64,000 bases of DNA from Alphaproteobacteria bacterium (GCA_024278055.1 JAJRTY010000024.1:17744-81743), one strand, 5' to 3'; shown: positions 53,347-62,437, counted from the first letter of the stretch. The notes: generated from the letters alone by a model not told the origin. Translations and numbers: made by a program.

Positions 53347-54146
53347 TGCGGCGGTTTACCTGGCTTGTACCGACACTCTACATCATATTCCTGATGCTGC
53401 CGATTTACTGGCTGTTGAATATGTCATTCAAGACCACCAATGAAATCCTGGGAACATTTTCACTATGGCCGCGCGAATTCACACTGGAGAACTACCGCAC
53501 CATCTTTACCGATTCAACCTGGTACAATGGCTATTTCAACTCACTCACCTATGTAATTCTCAACACGGTAATTTCGGTTTCCATTGCCCTGCCCGCAGCT
53601 TACGCTTTTTCCCGCTACCGGTTTTTGGGCGACAAACACCTGTTTTTCTGGCTGCTGACAAATCGCATGGCCCCGCCTGCGGTTTTTGCCCTGCCATTTT
53701 TCCAGCTTTATTCTGCCGTCGGCCTGTTTGACACTCCCCTTGCAGTGGCCCTCGCCCATGCCTTGTTCAATATTCCGCTGGCAGTGTGGATTTTGGAGGG
53801 CTTCATGTCGAGCATCCCGCGCGAACTTGACGATACCGCCTATGTGGATGGATATTCCTTCCCGCGCTTTTTTCTCAGGATTTTCATGCCGGCGATTGCA
53901 GCAGGCATCGGTGTTGCCGCCTTCTTCACATTCATGTTTTCCTGGGTGGAATTGCTGCTGGCCAAAACACTTACCTCCGTTGCCGCCAAACCCATCGCCG
54001 CCACAATGACCAAAACGGCCAGCACCTCAGGCTATGAATTGGGATTACTGGCAGCCGCCGGCGTTCTCACCATTATCCCCGGCGCCTTTGTGATTTATTT
54101 TGTGCGCAACTACATCGCCAAGGGCTTTGCCATGGGGCGGGTGTAG
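53343..54146 (+). CDS. glpQ: GlpQ, glycerol ABC transporter permease
   Basis: A 267-residue MalG-like permease with about six helices. The EAA loop reads ELDDTAYVDGYSFPRFFLRI (about 160-179). It overlaps glpP by 4 bases. The name follows the rhizobial glycerol operon and should not be confused with the phosphodiesterase GlpQ. Confidence 0.88.
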   Translation: MMRRFTWLVPTLYIIFLMLPIYWLLNMSFKTTNEILGTFSLWPREFTLENYRTIFTDSTWYNGYFNSLTYVILNTVISVSIALPAAYAFSRYRFLGDKHLFFWLLTNRMAPPAVFALPFFQLYSAVGLFDTPLAVALAHALFNIPLAVWILEGFMSSIPRELDDTAYVDGYSFPRFFLRIFMPAIAAGIGVAAFFTFMFSWVELLLAKTLTSVAAKPIAATMTKTASTSGYELGLLAAAGVLTIIPGAFVIYFVRNYIAKGFAMGRV

Positions 54147-54219
54147 AGCGTGTCAGCGATGAGTGGGGAGCGGTTATCGGATAAATGAGACGCTTAAACA
54201 AATACTAAGGAGTAAGAAA

Positions 54220-54501
54220 ATGGGCCTATCTTGGATGGCATGGACGTGGCAGACAGCACTTTTTTTCATTGGTATTTTCTGCTCCCTGCTGGCTATGGGG
54301 GTGTGGGAATACTACCATCCCGGCGGTGCGCCGCGCCGGGGTATTTTGACACTTGACACCACTCGTGGAGACCGCCTGTTTATCACCCTGCTTGGCAGCG
54401 CCTTCATCTTCCTCGGCTGGCTCGGCTTCTTTGGCCCCCCCCTGTGGGGAGCCGCTATTGTCTCACTGCTCTATGGATATAGTGTTTTTCGCTGGGTATA
54501 A
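54220..54501 (+). CDS. glpU: GlpU-like small membrane protein (DUF2160 family)
   Basis: A 93-residue protein with two or three membrane helices and the conserved central segment YYHPGGAPRRGILTLDTTRGD (two parts, about 30-50). It is typical of the small DUF2160 protein that follows glycerol ABC permeases; its role is not known. AAGGAG lies upstream of the ATG at 54220. Its stop abuts the convergent enoyl-CoA hydratase gene. Confidence 0.83.
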   Translation: MGLSWMAWTWQTALFFIGIFCSLLAMGVWEYYHPGGAPRRGILTLDTTRGDRLFITLLGSAFIFLGWLGFFGPPLWGAAIVSLLYGYSVFRWV

Positions 54502-55284
54502 TTATTTTCCCTTCCACACAGGATCACGTTTTTCTGCAAATGCCTGAAAGCCTTCAAGGCCATCTTCACTGCCATAGAGAATATCGACGGTGGAGAACTG
54601 GCGTTTTGTAATCTTGTTGAGTGCGTCCTGAAACTTCATCGCTTCAGCTTCACGCGCCACTTGCTTGATGGCAGCAAACACCAGTGGTGGGCCCTGTTCC
54701 AGTTGCCGGGCTGTTTCCCATACCCGGTCGTATAATTTTTCCTGCGGCAAAACCTCGTTCACAAGCCCCCAGCGCAAAGCTTCTTCCGCATCCATCCAGC
54801 GCCCGGTAAACAACATCTCCATCGCCACATGATAAGGAATGCGCCGGGGCAGCTTCAGGGTTGCAGCATCTGCAAGTGTGCCAGCGCGGATTTCCGGCAG
54901 GGCAAAGGTTGAATGTTCAGCCGAATAGATCAGATCACAGGACAGCGCCAGCTCAAACCCGCCCCCCACCGCCATGCCACTCACCGCTGCCAGCACCGGC
55001 TTGTTGAGATCGCGTAATTCCTGCAAACCGGCCAACCCGCCAACCCCGTAATCACCGTCAACCGCATCACCACCTGCAGCAGCCTTCAAATCCCATCCGG
55101 CAGAAAAAAATCTGTCCCCGGCGGTTCTGACAATGGCCACCCGCATATCAACATCATCGCGAAACTCCTTGAATGTCTCCCCCATGATGCGGCTGGTTTC
55201 AAGGTCAATGGCATTGGCCTTGGGCCGGTCCAGCGTCACCTCGAAAACACCGCCGTCTTTGCGTATTGAAATTACCTTACTCAT
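54502..55284 (-). CDS. caiD: CaiD-like enoyl-CoA hydratase (carnitinyl-CoA dehydratase)
   Basis: A 260-residue crotonase-family enzyme with the oxyanion-hole regions SAGWDLKAAAGGD (about 64) and VSGMAVGGGFELALSCDLIYSA (two parts, about 103-124). The Glu of LPEIRAGTLADAATLKLPRRIPY (about 131-153) matches carnitinyl-CoA dehydratases. In this operon it should hydrate crotonobetainyl-CoA to carnitinyl-CoA, or act in reverse. The ATG at 55284 overlaps the end of the CoA ligase gene. It is the last gene of the minus-strand operon. Confidence 0.82.
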   Translation of the reverse strand: MSKVISIRKDGGVFEVTLDRPKANAIDLETSRIMGETFKEFRDDVDMRVAIVRTAGDRFFSAGWDLKAAAGGDAVDGDYGVGGLAGLQELRDLNKPVLAAVSGMAVGGGFELALSCDLIYSAEHSTFALPEIRAGTLADAATLKLPRRIPYHVAMEMLFTGRWMDAEEALRWGLVNEVLPQEKLYDRVWETARQLEQGPPLVFAAIKQVAREAEAMKFQDALNKITKRQFSTVDILYGSEDGLEGFQAFAEKRDPVWKGK

Positions 55285-57346
55285 AATTTTCTCTCCCAAA
55301 TACCAGCAACGCATCAGCGGCCATAGCGCCATGCCCTTCAGCACACACAATCAGCGGATTGATTTCCAGTTCATCCAGGTTTTCACCATGTGCGACCGCA
55401 AACTTCTGTATAGCCTCAATTTCCACAACAGCCGCTGCCAGATCTGCCTTTTCGCGCCCGCGAAAACCGTCAAAGAAAACAGCCCCTTTTAATTTCCTCA
55501 AAGCCTGTTCAATCTCTTGCGCATTTGCCGGCAATAACAATGTCTGACCGTCTGCCCAGATTTCCACCAGCGTACCGCCCGTGGCAATCGTCATTACCAG
55601 CCCGAACTGCTCATCACGCACAATGCCGACCAGCACCTCAAACACACTATGGCCAATCATGGCCTCAATATACACCTCTTTACCCGATTTCATCAGGCTT
55701 GCAGCACCCGCCACCGCCCCGGCTTCATCGCATATATTCAAGCGCACCCCATTGTGCTCGGTTTTATGGCCAATGCCGGACATCTTGATGGCAACGGGAA
55801 AACCAATGGTCTTTGCAATCTCGCCAGCCCTGTCAGGATCGCTGCACTTTTGTCCGCACGGAACTGAAATATTATGACGCGCGAGTAACGCCTTTGCTTC
55901 GGCTTCGTCTGGGAAGGTGGTTATATTCGTGCTTGCCAGTGTCGCTGTTAAAACAGGTAGCGACTGTGGTCGGGCCCAGGCCTGCCCGATGGCAGCAGCA
56001 GCCTCAATGGCATCGAGTGCTTCATCAATTCCGCACAGGGGCGCGATTTTGCGACCCATTAAGCCAATCGCCTGTTGTTCGGATATATTCTCCGGCAAAG
56101 AGGCAATGACAGCACACCGCGCACCGGTCTCGTCTGCCGCATCTGCAAGCGCATCAATGGCAATCCACCAGTTGTCAGCCTTGCACCTGTCGTTGCGTGG
56201 AAATTCCAGAATCAGACAGTTGAGATCAAACCCGGCACTTAACATCCTCGTAAATACCGCCGTCATCGCTTCTGCATCCGCCCAGATATAGGTGTGGTAA
56301 TCAAGCGGATTTTCCACCGTCACCATCTCGCCCAAGACCTCGCGCAGTGGCTGTTTTTGCGCTTCAGTCAAAGACGGAAACAACACTTTACGCCCAAGGC
56401 AGGCATCGGCCATCAAACTGGCTTCACCACCTGAACAACTCATCGAGGAGATTTCAGCACCATTAAGGGGGCCTGCCACATGCAGCAGTTTTAATGTCTC
56501 CAGAAATGACGGGATTGACTTAATCCGGGCAATTCCAATTCGCGTCAAAAACGCATCGGCAGCCTTGTCTGATCCCGCCATTGAAGCCGTATGGGTATAT
56601 GTGGCCTGCCGCGCTTTTTCACTGCGGCCAACTTTCAGGGCGACAATCGGTTTGTTTAAAACCCTCGCCTTGACAGCAACGGCTTCAAACCCGGCAATAT
56701 TGTCAAAGCCTTCGATATGCAGTCCCAGCGCTGTTACGCTGGGGTCATCCAGCAAGGCACTGGCGATCTTAGACAGGCCAGTCTGGGCCTGATTGCCTGC
56801 GGTTAAAACGTAAGCCACCGGCAAACCTCTTTTCTGCATGGTCAGGTTGATGGCGATATTTGACGATTGCGTAATAATGGCGACGCCGGTTTCACCACTG
56901 GCCAGTTTTCTGCCGCCATGCTGATCCGGCCACAGCGCAACACCACCGGCATAATTCAAAAAGCCATAGCAATTGGGCCCGATAACCGGCATATCACCGG
57001 CAGCATCAACCAGCGCCTGTTGAAGCCCGGCACCTTCTCCATCGGTTTCCAAAAATCCTGAAGCATAACAAATAGCCCCGCCTGCATTGCGCTCACTGAG
57101 AGCTTCAACAATTTCGATGGTACGCGCGCGGTTAACACCAATGAATGCTGCATCAGGTGACCCTGGCAGGCTTTCGATTGTCGGGTAGGCTTTATAGCCA
57201 CAGACCTGCTTTTTTGTCGGATGCACCGGCCAGATTTCCCCTGGAAATCCCAATGCCATACATTGTTCAATAACAGCCCTGGCCTCCTTGCCGCCAATTA
57301 CGGCAATCGTTCCGGGTTCCAGCAGGCGTTTGAGGCAGCGCGCCAT
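55277..57346 (-). CDS. NDP-forming acyl-CoA synthetase (ADP-forming type, alpha-beta fused)
   Basis: A 689-residue fusion. It has an N-terminal CoA-binding domain (GTIAVIGGKEARAVIEQCMALG), a succinyl-CoA-synthetase-like middle with the candidate phosphohistidine in TYTHTASMAGSDKA (about 250) and a C-terminal ATP-grasp domain (FPVAIKMSGIGHKTEHNGV, about 533). These enzymes interconvert acyl-CoA, ADP and phosphate with acid, CoA and ATP. Here it may activate gamma-butyrobetaine or carnitine, or conserve energy from betainyl-CoA in place of a thioesterase. It starts 1 base after the acyl-CoA dehydrogenase frame. Confidence 0.82.
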   Translation of the reverse strand: MARCLKRLLEPGTIAVIGGKEARAVIEQCMALGFPGEIWPVHPTKKQVCGYKAYPTIESLPGSPDAAFIGVNRARTIEIVEALSERNAGGAICYASGFLETDGEGAGLQQALVDAAGDMPVIGPNCYGFLNYAGGVALWPDQHGGRKLASGETGVAIITQSSNIAINLTMQKRGLPVAYVLTAGNQAQTGLSKIASALLDDPSVTALGLHIEGFDNIAGFEAVAVKARVLNKPIVALKVGRSEKARQATYTHTASMAGSDKAADAFLTRIGIARIKSIPSFLETLKLLHVAGPLNGAEISSMSCSGGEASLMADACLGRKVLFPSLTEAQKQPLREVLGEMVTVENPLDYHTYIWADAEAMTAVFTRMLSAGFDLNCLILEFPRNDRCKADNWWIAIDALADAADETGARCAVIASLPENISEQQAIGLMGRKIAPLCGIDEALDAIEAAAAIGQAWARPQSLPVLTATLASTNITTFPDEAEAKALLARHNISVPCGQKCSDPDRAGEIAKTIGFPVAIKMSGIGHKTEHNGVRLNICDEAGAVAGAASLMKSGKEVYIEAMIGHSVFEVLVGIVRDEQFGLVMTIATGGTLVEIWADGQTLLLPANAQEIEQALRKLKGAVFFDGFRGREKADLAAAVVEIEAIQKFAVAHGENLDELEINPLIVCAEGHGAMAADALLVFGRENYE

Positions 57347-57347
57347 T

Positions 57348-58508
57348 TCAGCAGCCTAGCGGGCGTAATAATTCACGCGAGATAATATGGCGCTGAATTT
57401 CCGAGGTACCGTCCCAAATCCTCTCAACGCGGGCATCGCGCCACAGGCGTTCGAGCGGCAGATCATCCATCAACCCCATACCGCCAAATATCTGGATAGC
57501 TTCATCGGTGACAAAACCCAGCATTTCGGTGGCAAACAGTTTGGCGCTGGCAATCTCTCTGTTGGCCGGCAAAGACTGGTCCAGCCGCCACGCTGCCGAA
57601 AGCGTCATTAAATCAGCTGCATCAATCCGGGTAATCATGTCGGCAAGCTTGAATGACACCCCCTGAAAACGCCCGATTTTCTGGCCGAACTGCTCACGCT
57701 CAGCAGCATATTCTACTGCCAGATCAAAGGCCCGGCGCGCCCGGCCGACACTGGCGGCGGCCACAGAAATTCTGGTGGCATAAAGCCATTCATTGGCAAT
57801 ATCGAAACCCTGGTGAACCTGCCCGAGTATCTGGCTTGCGGGCAAACGGCAATCTTCAAAATTTAGAATACAATTTTGATATCCCCGGTGACTGACAGAA
57901 TTATACCCCGGCGTGATATCAAATCCCGGCATGTCACGATCCACCAGGAAACAGGTGATCTTTTTCTTAACCCCTTGCGCGGTTTGTTCTTCACCGGTGG
58001 CAACAAAAACAATGGCAAAATCGGCAATATCACCATGGCTGATAAAATGTTTGCTGCCATTAACAATCCAGTCATCACCGCTTTGTCTCGCCGCACATTT
58101 CATACCGCGAACGTCAGAACCCGCGCCGGGTTCGGTCATCGCCAGACAGTCAATTTTTTCACCGCGCACCGCCGGTAATAAATAGCATTCACGCTGCTCT
58201 CCCTCGCACGCCAGCAGGATGCCCGAAGGACGGCCAAAAAACACCCCCAGCGCCATACTGGCCCGGCCCAATTCGCGTTCAAGCAAGGTAAAATCGAGAT
58301 GGCTCAACCCGCCGCCGCCAATATCTTAGGGCATGTTTGCGGCATAAAACCCCAACTCAAGGCATTTTTTCTGAATGTCGCGGCCAAGCTCGCGTGGCAC
58401 ATTCCCGCTGCGCTCAATTTCAGCTTCATGGGGATAAAGTTCGTGCTCAACAAAGCGCCGAACCGTATCAACAATCATCTGTTGTTCAGTGGAAAGGGCA
58501 AAATCCAT
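57348..58508 (-). pseudogene. Acyl-CoA dehydrogenase (CaiA-like), with an internal TAA stop
   Basis: The frame from 58508 encodes the normal N-terminus (MDFALSTEQQMIVDTVRRFV) and reaches a TAA at 58326-58328 (codon 61). The same frame then continues to 57348 with the rest of an intact enzyme: CLAMTEPGAGSDVRG, SHRGYQNCILNFEDCRLPAS, QFGQKIGRFQGVSFKLADM and QIFGGMGLMDDLPLERLWRDAR. The catalytic base region RIWDGTSEIQRHIISR is present. Homologues have Glu at the stop (MPEDIGGGGL), so a single GAA to TAA change explains it. Full length would be 386 residues. In this operon the likely substrate is gamma-butyrobetainyl-CoA. Confidence 0.88.
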
Positions 58509-58509
58509 G

Positions 58510-59499
58510 TTAACTTTCCTCAATTTCAGCGTTCAATCTTGCCTCATAGTATTTGAGGGTCTTTCCAGCGCCCCAGTTGTTTTTTTCCAGCACCCGCAAA
58601 ATCCCCACCAGATTATCATCGCGAATGCGCTCAAGTTCGCCGATGGAATATTGTCCCGACTGCGCATCGGATTGTGAGGCAATTTTCTCAGTGAGTTCTT
58701 CATCAAGCTCGGGCACGTCCGTCAATCTGGTCCACGGCCATTGGAGGCAGGGGCCAAACTGGGCAATAAAATGCCGCATACCTTTTTCGCCACCGGCAAT
58801 TCTGTAAGTTTCAAACATACCCATTTGTGCCCAGCGCAGACCAAAGCCATAGCGGATGGCATCGTCAATTTCTTCCGTCGTTGCCACCCCGTCCTTGACC
58901 AGCCAAAGCGCTTCGCGCCACACCGCTTCAAGCAGTCGGTCGGCAATAAAGGCCTCAATTTCCTTGCGCACATGCAACGGGTGCATGCCGAGGTATTTGT
59001 AAATTTCTTTTGCCCGTTCGATTGTCTGCATGGAGGTTTGTTCACCGCCAACCAGTTCCACCAGCGGCAGCAAATAAACCGGATTGAAGGGATGGGCCAC
59101 CAGCAAACGTTCAGGATGCGCCATTTTTTCCTGAAGTCGGGTGGGTAAAATTCCCGAGGTGGAAGAGGCTATAAGAGCATCCTCACCGGCGGCTGCTTCA
59201 ACCTGCGAATATACTGATTGCTTAAGCTCAAGCTGTTCCGGCACAGCCTCAACAATAAGTTCAACATCCATGACAGCCTGTTCAAGCGTGTCGCAATAAC
59301 GCAACCTGCCGGGCGTGCGAGATCGCGTATCACTCAGTTTATTCGCAGCAAGAGCGGCATTGGCCACCACCGCATCTATCTTTTGTTGTGCATCTGCCGC
59401 TGGATCAAAAACCGCGACATTAACGCCATTTTGCAACAATCGCGCAATCCAGCCAGCGCCAATCACCCCGCCGCCAATTACCGCTGCTTTGTGCAACAT
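58510..59499 (-). CDS. lcdH: L-carnitine 3-dehydrogenase (3-hydroxyacyl-CoA dehydrogenase superfamily)
   Basis: NAD-dependent enzyme predicted to oxidise L-carnitine to 3-dehydrocarnitine. The 329-residue product has the Rossmann motif AVIGGGVIGAGWIARLL (about 5-21), catalytic histidine region VAHPFNPVYLLPLVE (about 137) and the helical C-terminal domain (EAFIADRLLEAVWREALWLV). The short length without the fused thioesterase domain seen in some rhizobial carnitine dehydrogenases is notable. The ATG at 59499 follows GGGGGTGA and overlaps the BKACE gene stop region. Confidence 0.87.
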   Translation of the reverse strand: MLHKAAVIGGGVIGAGWIARLLQNGVNVAVFDPAADAQQKIDAVVANAALAANKLSDTRSRTPGRLRYCDTLEQAVMDVELIVEAVPEQLELKQSVYSQVEAAAGEDALIASSTSGILPTRLQEKMAHPERLLVAHPFNPVYLLPLVELVGGEQTSMQTIERAKEIYKYLGMHPLHVRKEIEAFIADRLLEAVWREALWLVKDGVATTEEIDDAIRYGFGLRWAQMGMFETYRIAGGEKGMRHFIAQFGPCLQWPWTRLTDVPELDEELTEKIASQSDAQSGQYSIGELERIRDDNLVGILRVLEKNNWGAGKTLKYYEARLNAEIEES

Positions 59500-59501
59500 C
59501 T

Positions 59502-60410
59502 TCACCCCCAACGTTTTTTCAGTTTGAGTTTTTTACGCACCTGCTCAGGGCTCATAATGCTGTACCCCATGGCGGTAGCGATGGTGAGCGCACGTTTCAC
59601 CAGATCGCCATTAGAGGCGAGTTCACCCTTTGCCAGCCACAGATTATCCTCCAGACCAACGCGAATATTGCCGCCACTCGCAATCGCCAGCGCCACATAA
59701 GGCAGTTGATTTCGACCAATGGAGAACGCCGAAAAAATCCAGTCATCCGGCAGGTTTTGCACCAGAGCATTGAACGTCGCAATATCGTCAGGCGCCCCCC
59801 AGGCAATTCCCATGCACAATTGCACCACCACGGGATCATCAATCAGCCCCTGATTTTTCAGCCACCTGGCCAATTCAAGATGACCACTGTCAAACACCTC
59901 TATTTCCGGGCGCACTCCGAGACTTTGAATCTGCTGCGCCATTTCTTTCAGCATCGACGGCGTATTGGTCATGATATAATCGCCTTCGCCAAAATTCATG
60001 GTGCCGCAATCCAGCGTACAGATTTCAGGCAAAAGGGCTGCAACATGTTCAAGACGCTCGGCCGCCCCAATCATATCGGTGCTGGCCGGGTTCAAGGGCA
60101 GCGGTTGTTGCGCCGAGCCAATCACCAGATCCCCGCCCATGCCCGCAGTCAGGTTCAAAACCACATCCACTTTTGCCTGCTTTATATAATCAACCACCTC
60201 GGCATAAAGGGCTAAATCGCGAGAAGGTTCGCCTGTGTCTGGATCGCGCACATGAATGTGAGCCACCGCAGCTCCGGCTTTTGCTGCTTCAATTGCCGCA
60301 TCAGCAATCTTGCGCGGTGTTACCGGCACCTTGTCCGAGCGGCCCGCTGTGTCACCGGAGCCGGTGACCGCACAGGTAATGAAAACATCCCGGTTGGCAG
60401 AAAGTCCCAT
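59502..60410 (-). CDS. BKACE-family (DUF849) 3-dehydrocarnitine cleavage enzyme
   Basis: Zinc-dependent beta-keto acid cleavage enzyme, 302 residues. Known members use acetyl-CoA; on dehydrocarnitine they give acetoacetate and betainyl-CoA. The zinc and keto-acid sites are in AVAHIHVRDPDTGE (about 48-61) and the family pattern ITCAVTGSGD lies at the N-terminus. Later segments are CTLDCGTMNFGEGDY and EIEVFDSGHL. It is the first gene of the carnitine operon; GGAGG precedes the ATG. The adjacent carnitine dehydrogenase gives the substrate assignment. Confidence 0.87.
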   Translation of the reverse strand: MGLSANRDVFITCAVTGSGDTAGRSDKVPVTPRKIADAAIEAAKAGAAVAHIHVRDPDTGEPSRDLALYAEVVDYIKQAKVDVVLNLTAGMGGDLVIGSAQQPLPLNPASTDMIGAAERLEHVAALLPEICTLDCGTMNFGEGDYIMTNTPSMLKEMAQQIQSLGVRPEIEVFDSGHLELARWLKNQGLIDDPVVVQLCMGIAWGAPDDIATFNALVQNLPDDWIFSAFSIGRNQLPYVALAIASGGNIRVGLEDNLWLAKGELASNGDLVKRALTIATAMGYSIMSPEQVRKKLKLKKRWG

Positions 60411-60462
60411 ATCAATTCCTCCATTTCTTCCAACGATCTTCAGTTCAATTTGATATCTGTGT

Positions 60463-60491
60463 TTGACAATTTACGTAAATTTTTTGATATT
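60463..60491 (+). promoter_or_regulatory. Sigma-70-type promoter of the CdhR-like regulator with overlapping palindrome
   Basis: TTGACA (60463-60468), 17 bases, then GATATT (60486-60491). The spacer and its edges carry the perfect 14-base palindrome AATTTACGTAAATT (60468-60481), and a half-match ATTTTACGCAAT follows at 60489-60500. A start of transcription about 7 bases after the -10 box would fall at or next to the ATG at 60499, implying a leaderless mRNA. The palindrome is a candidate CdhR site controlling both divergent genes. Confidence 0.55.
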
Positions 60492-60498
60492 TTACGCA

Positions 60499-61485
60499 AT
60501 GAACCTCTTTTCTCCTTCCACCGCCCCCCTGGCGGTCACCGTGCTGATTTTACCGGATTGTTCGATGATGTCGGTTGCCTGCACACTGGATCCCATGCGT
60601 GCAGCAAACCGGCTGGCACCAACACCCGTGTTCCAGTGGCATATTCAAACCCTTGATGGTCATGCGGTTGAAATGACCTGCGGGCTGCCGATAGTCGCGC
60701 AATCCGCCTTTGGCGAAAAAACCGATACAACGATTGCCGACAACCGGATCTTGATCATAATTGCCGGTTTTGACAGCGATCAGCACGCGCAAAAAAATAC
60801 AGTCGCCCGATTGGCCCGGCTCGCCTCAAACTTTGATTTTGTCGGTGGTATTGAAGCAGGTAGTTGGCTGATGGCCCGGGCCGGACTGCTCAATGGCCAC
60901 AAGGCGACCACCCACTGGGAAGACCTCGAGGATTTTGCTGCCGCCTATCCTCAAATAGAGGTAATTCCCGACAGGTTTGTTGTTGACCGTCGTTGTTTCA
61001 CCACCGGTGGGGCCTCTCCCACTTTTGATTTCATGTTGCATCTGATCCGCAAACGCCACGGTGCCGCCTTCGCCATGGAGGTAGCCAGTGTTTTTATCTA
61101 CGATCAAACATATCCTTCAACCCAGCCGCAACCCCTGGTCTCTCTTGGCCGCCTGCAGGTGATGGAGCCCCGGGTTGCCGCCGCCATCAGAATTATGGAA
61201 GACCATCTCGATGAGCCGGTATCCCCACAGGAGATTGCGCGATTGCTACAGATTTCGGTTCGCCTGCTGGAGGTTTTATTTAAGTCAGCCTTACAATTTT
61301 CACCCGGCCGCTATTATCGCCATTTGCGCCTGCAGGCAGCCAGGCGGTTAATCATTGATACCCGGCTTTCTGTCCTGGAAATTGCCCTCAGAACCGGCTT
61401 TGGATCAACTTCCGCCTTTTCCCGCGCCTTCAAAAAACAGTTTGGCCACAGCCCGGACAACTGGCGCAAACTCAATGCTGCTTGA
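60499..61485 (+). CDS. cdhR: GlxA/CdhR-like AraC-family transcriptional regulator
   Basis: A 328-residue regulator with an N-terminal DJ-1/PfpI-like amidotransferase domain (about 10-190) and a C-terminal AraC helix-turn-helix pair (SPQEIARLLQISVRLLEVLF and VLEIALRTGFGSTSAFSRAF). The DJ-1 nucleophile position reads GIEAGSWLMARAGLL, without a Cys, as in regulatory members. CdhR in pseudomonads activates carnitine breakdown, and this gene is divergent from the carnitine operon. The ATG at 60499 has no ribosome site. Confidence 0.85.
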   Translation: MNLFSPSTAPLAVTVLILPDCSMMSVACTLDPMRAANRLAPTPVFQWHIQTLDGHAVEMTCGLPIVAQSAFGEKTDTTIADNRILIIIAGFDSDQHAQKNTVARLARLASNFDFVGGIEAGSWLMARAGLLNGHKATTHWEDLEDFAAAYPQIEVIPDRFVVDRRCFTTGGASPTFDFMLHLIRKRHGAAFAMEVASVFIYDQTYPSTQPQPLVSLGRLQVMEPRVAAAIRIMEDHLDEPVSPQEIARLLQISVRLLEVLFKSALQFSPGRYYRHLRLQAARRLIIDTRLSVLEIALRTGFGSTSAFSRAFKKQFGHSPDNWRKLNAA

Positions 61486-61561
61486 TCGAATCGAAGCCAT
61501 TTTTAAACTGGCCGTTAAATATTTGGCTATTTGACCACTTTAGCACTATATAACGGCTATT

Positions 61562-62437
61562 ATGGATGAAACCGGCGATCATATCCCCTTTCGCAAGATG
61601 AACGGACTTGGCAACGACTTTGTCGTGCTTGATGCACGCAACCGTACCATCCCTATGAATGACACTATCGCCGCAGCCATTTCCAACCGCCAGACCGGTA
61701 TTGGCTGCGATCAGTTGATCATCATTGAAACCGACACTCATGCCGATGCCTTCATGCGTATTCACAACTCCAGTGGCGGCGAAGTCGATGCCTGCGGCAA
61801 TGCCACACGGTGCATCGGTGACATTTTGATGAGTGAAAATGATGCATCGTCTGTCACCATCAGGACAAATGCCGGATTGTTGTTGTGCAGCCGTGCTGCT
61901 GAACCCGATATGATTACCGCCGACATGGGCTCACCGAAACTGCTCTGGGATCAAATCCCCATTGCCGAGGAAATGGACACCCGTCAGATTGAATTGCAGA
62001 TCGGACCGATAGATGATCCCATCCTGCACAGCCCCGGCGTCGTTAATGTCGGCAATCCCCATTGTATTTTCTGGGTTGATGATGTGGAAGCTTACGATCT
62101 TGCAAACATCGGCCCCATGCTCGAACATCACCCCATATTTCCCGAGCGCGCCAATATCTCTCTCGCCCATGTCACCTCGCCCGAAGACATAACACTCAAA
62201 GTCTGGGAGCGCGGCGTCGGCCTTACCAAAGCCTGTGGCTCGGCTGCCTGTGCTGTTGTGGTTGCAGCTGCACGCAAAGGTCTCACACAGCGCAAAGCCA
62301 TGGTTCATCTTCCCGGCGGGCCTTTATTGATTGAATGGCGCGAAGGCGACGACCATATTTTAATGTCCGGACCTTACGAATATGAATTTGAGGGTACTTT
62401 GCCGAACACGATTTTTAACGCCACGGTGAACTCATGA
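61562..62437 (+). CDS. dapF: Diaminopimelate epimerase
   Basis: Converts LL- to meso-diaminopimelate for lysine and peptidoglycan synthesis in the cytoplasm. The 291-residue product begins FRKMNGLGNDFVVLD and has the two catalytic cysteine motifs: DACGNATRCIG (about 78) and TKACGSAACAV (about 222). It overlaps mtaB by 4 bases. The order dapF-mtaB-ftsY is common in alphaproteobacteria. Confidence 0.96.
   Translation: MDETGDHIPFRKMNGLGNDFVVLDARNRTIPMNDTIAAAISNRQTGIGCDQLIIIETDTHADAFMRIHNSSGGEVDACGNATRCIGDILMSENDASSVTIRTNAGLLLCSRAAEPDMITADMGSPKLLWDQIPIAEEMDTRQIELQIGPIDDPILHSPGVVNVGNPHCIFWVDDVEAYDLANIGPMLEHHPIFPERANISLAHVTSPEDITLKVWERGVGLTKACGSAACAVVVAAARKGLTQRKAMVHLPGGPLLIEWREGDDHILMSGPYEYEFEGTLPNTIFNATVNS

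Noticed and set aside
15994-58328. Global reassignment of TAA to glutamate
   Set aside because: TAA is the natural end of potF, potI, the SpuC-like gene, the first flippase, the sensor kinase and glpV, at positions matching normal family lengths. A full code change is excluded; only occasional suppression remains possible.
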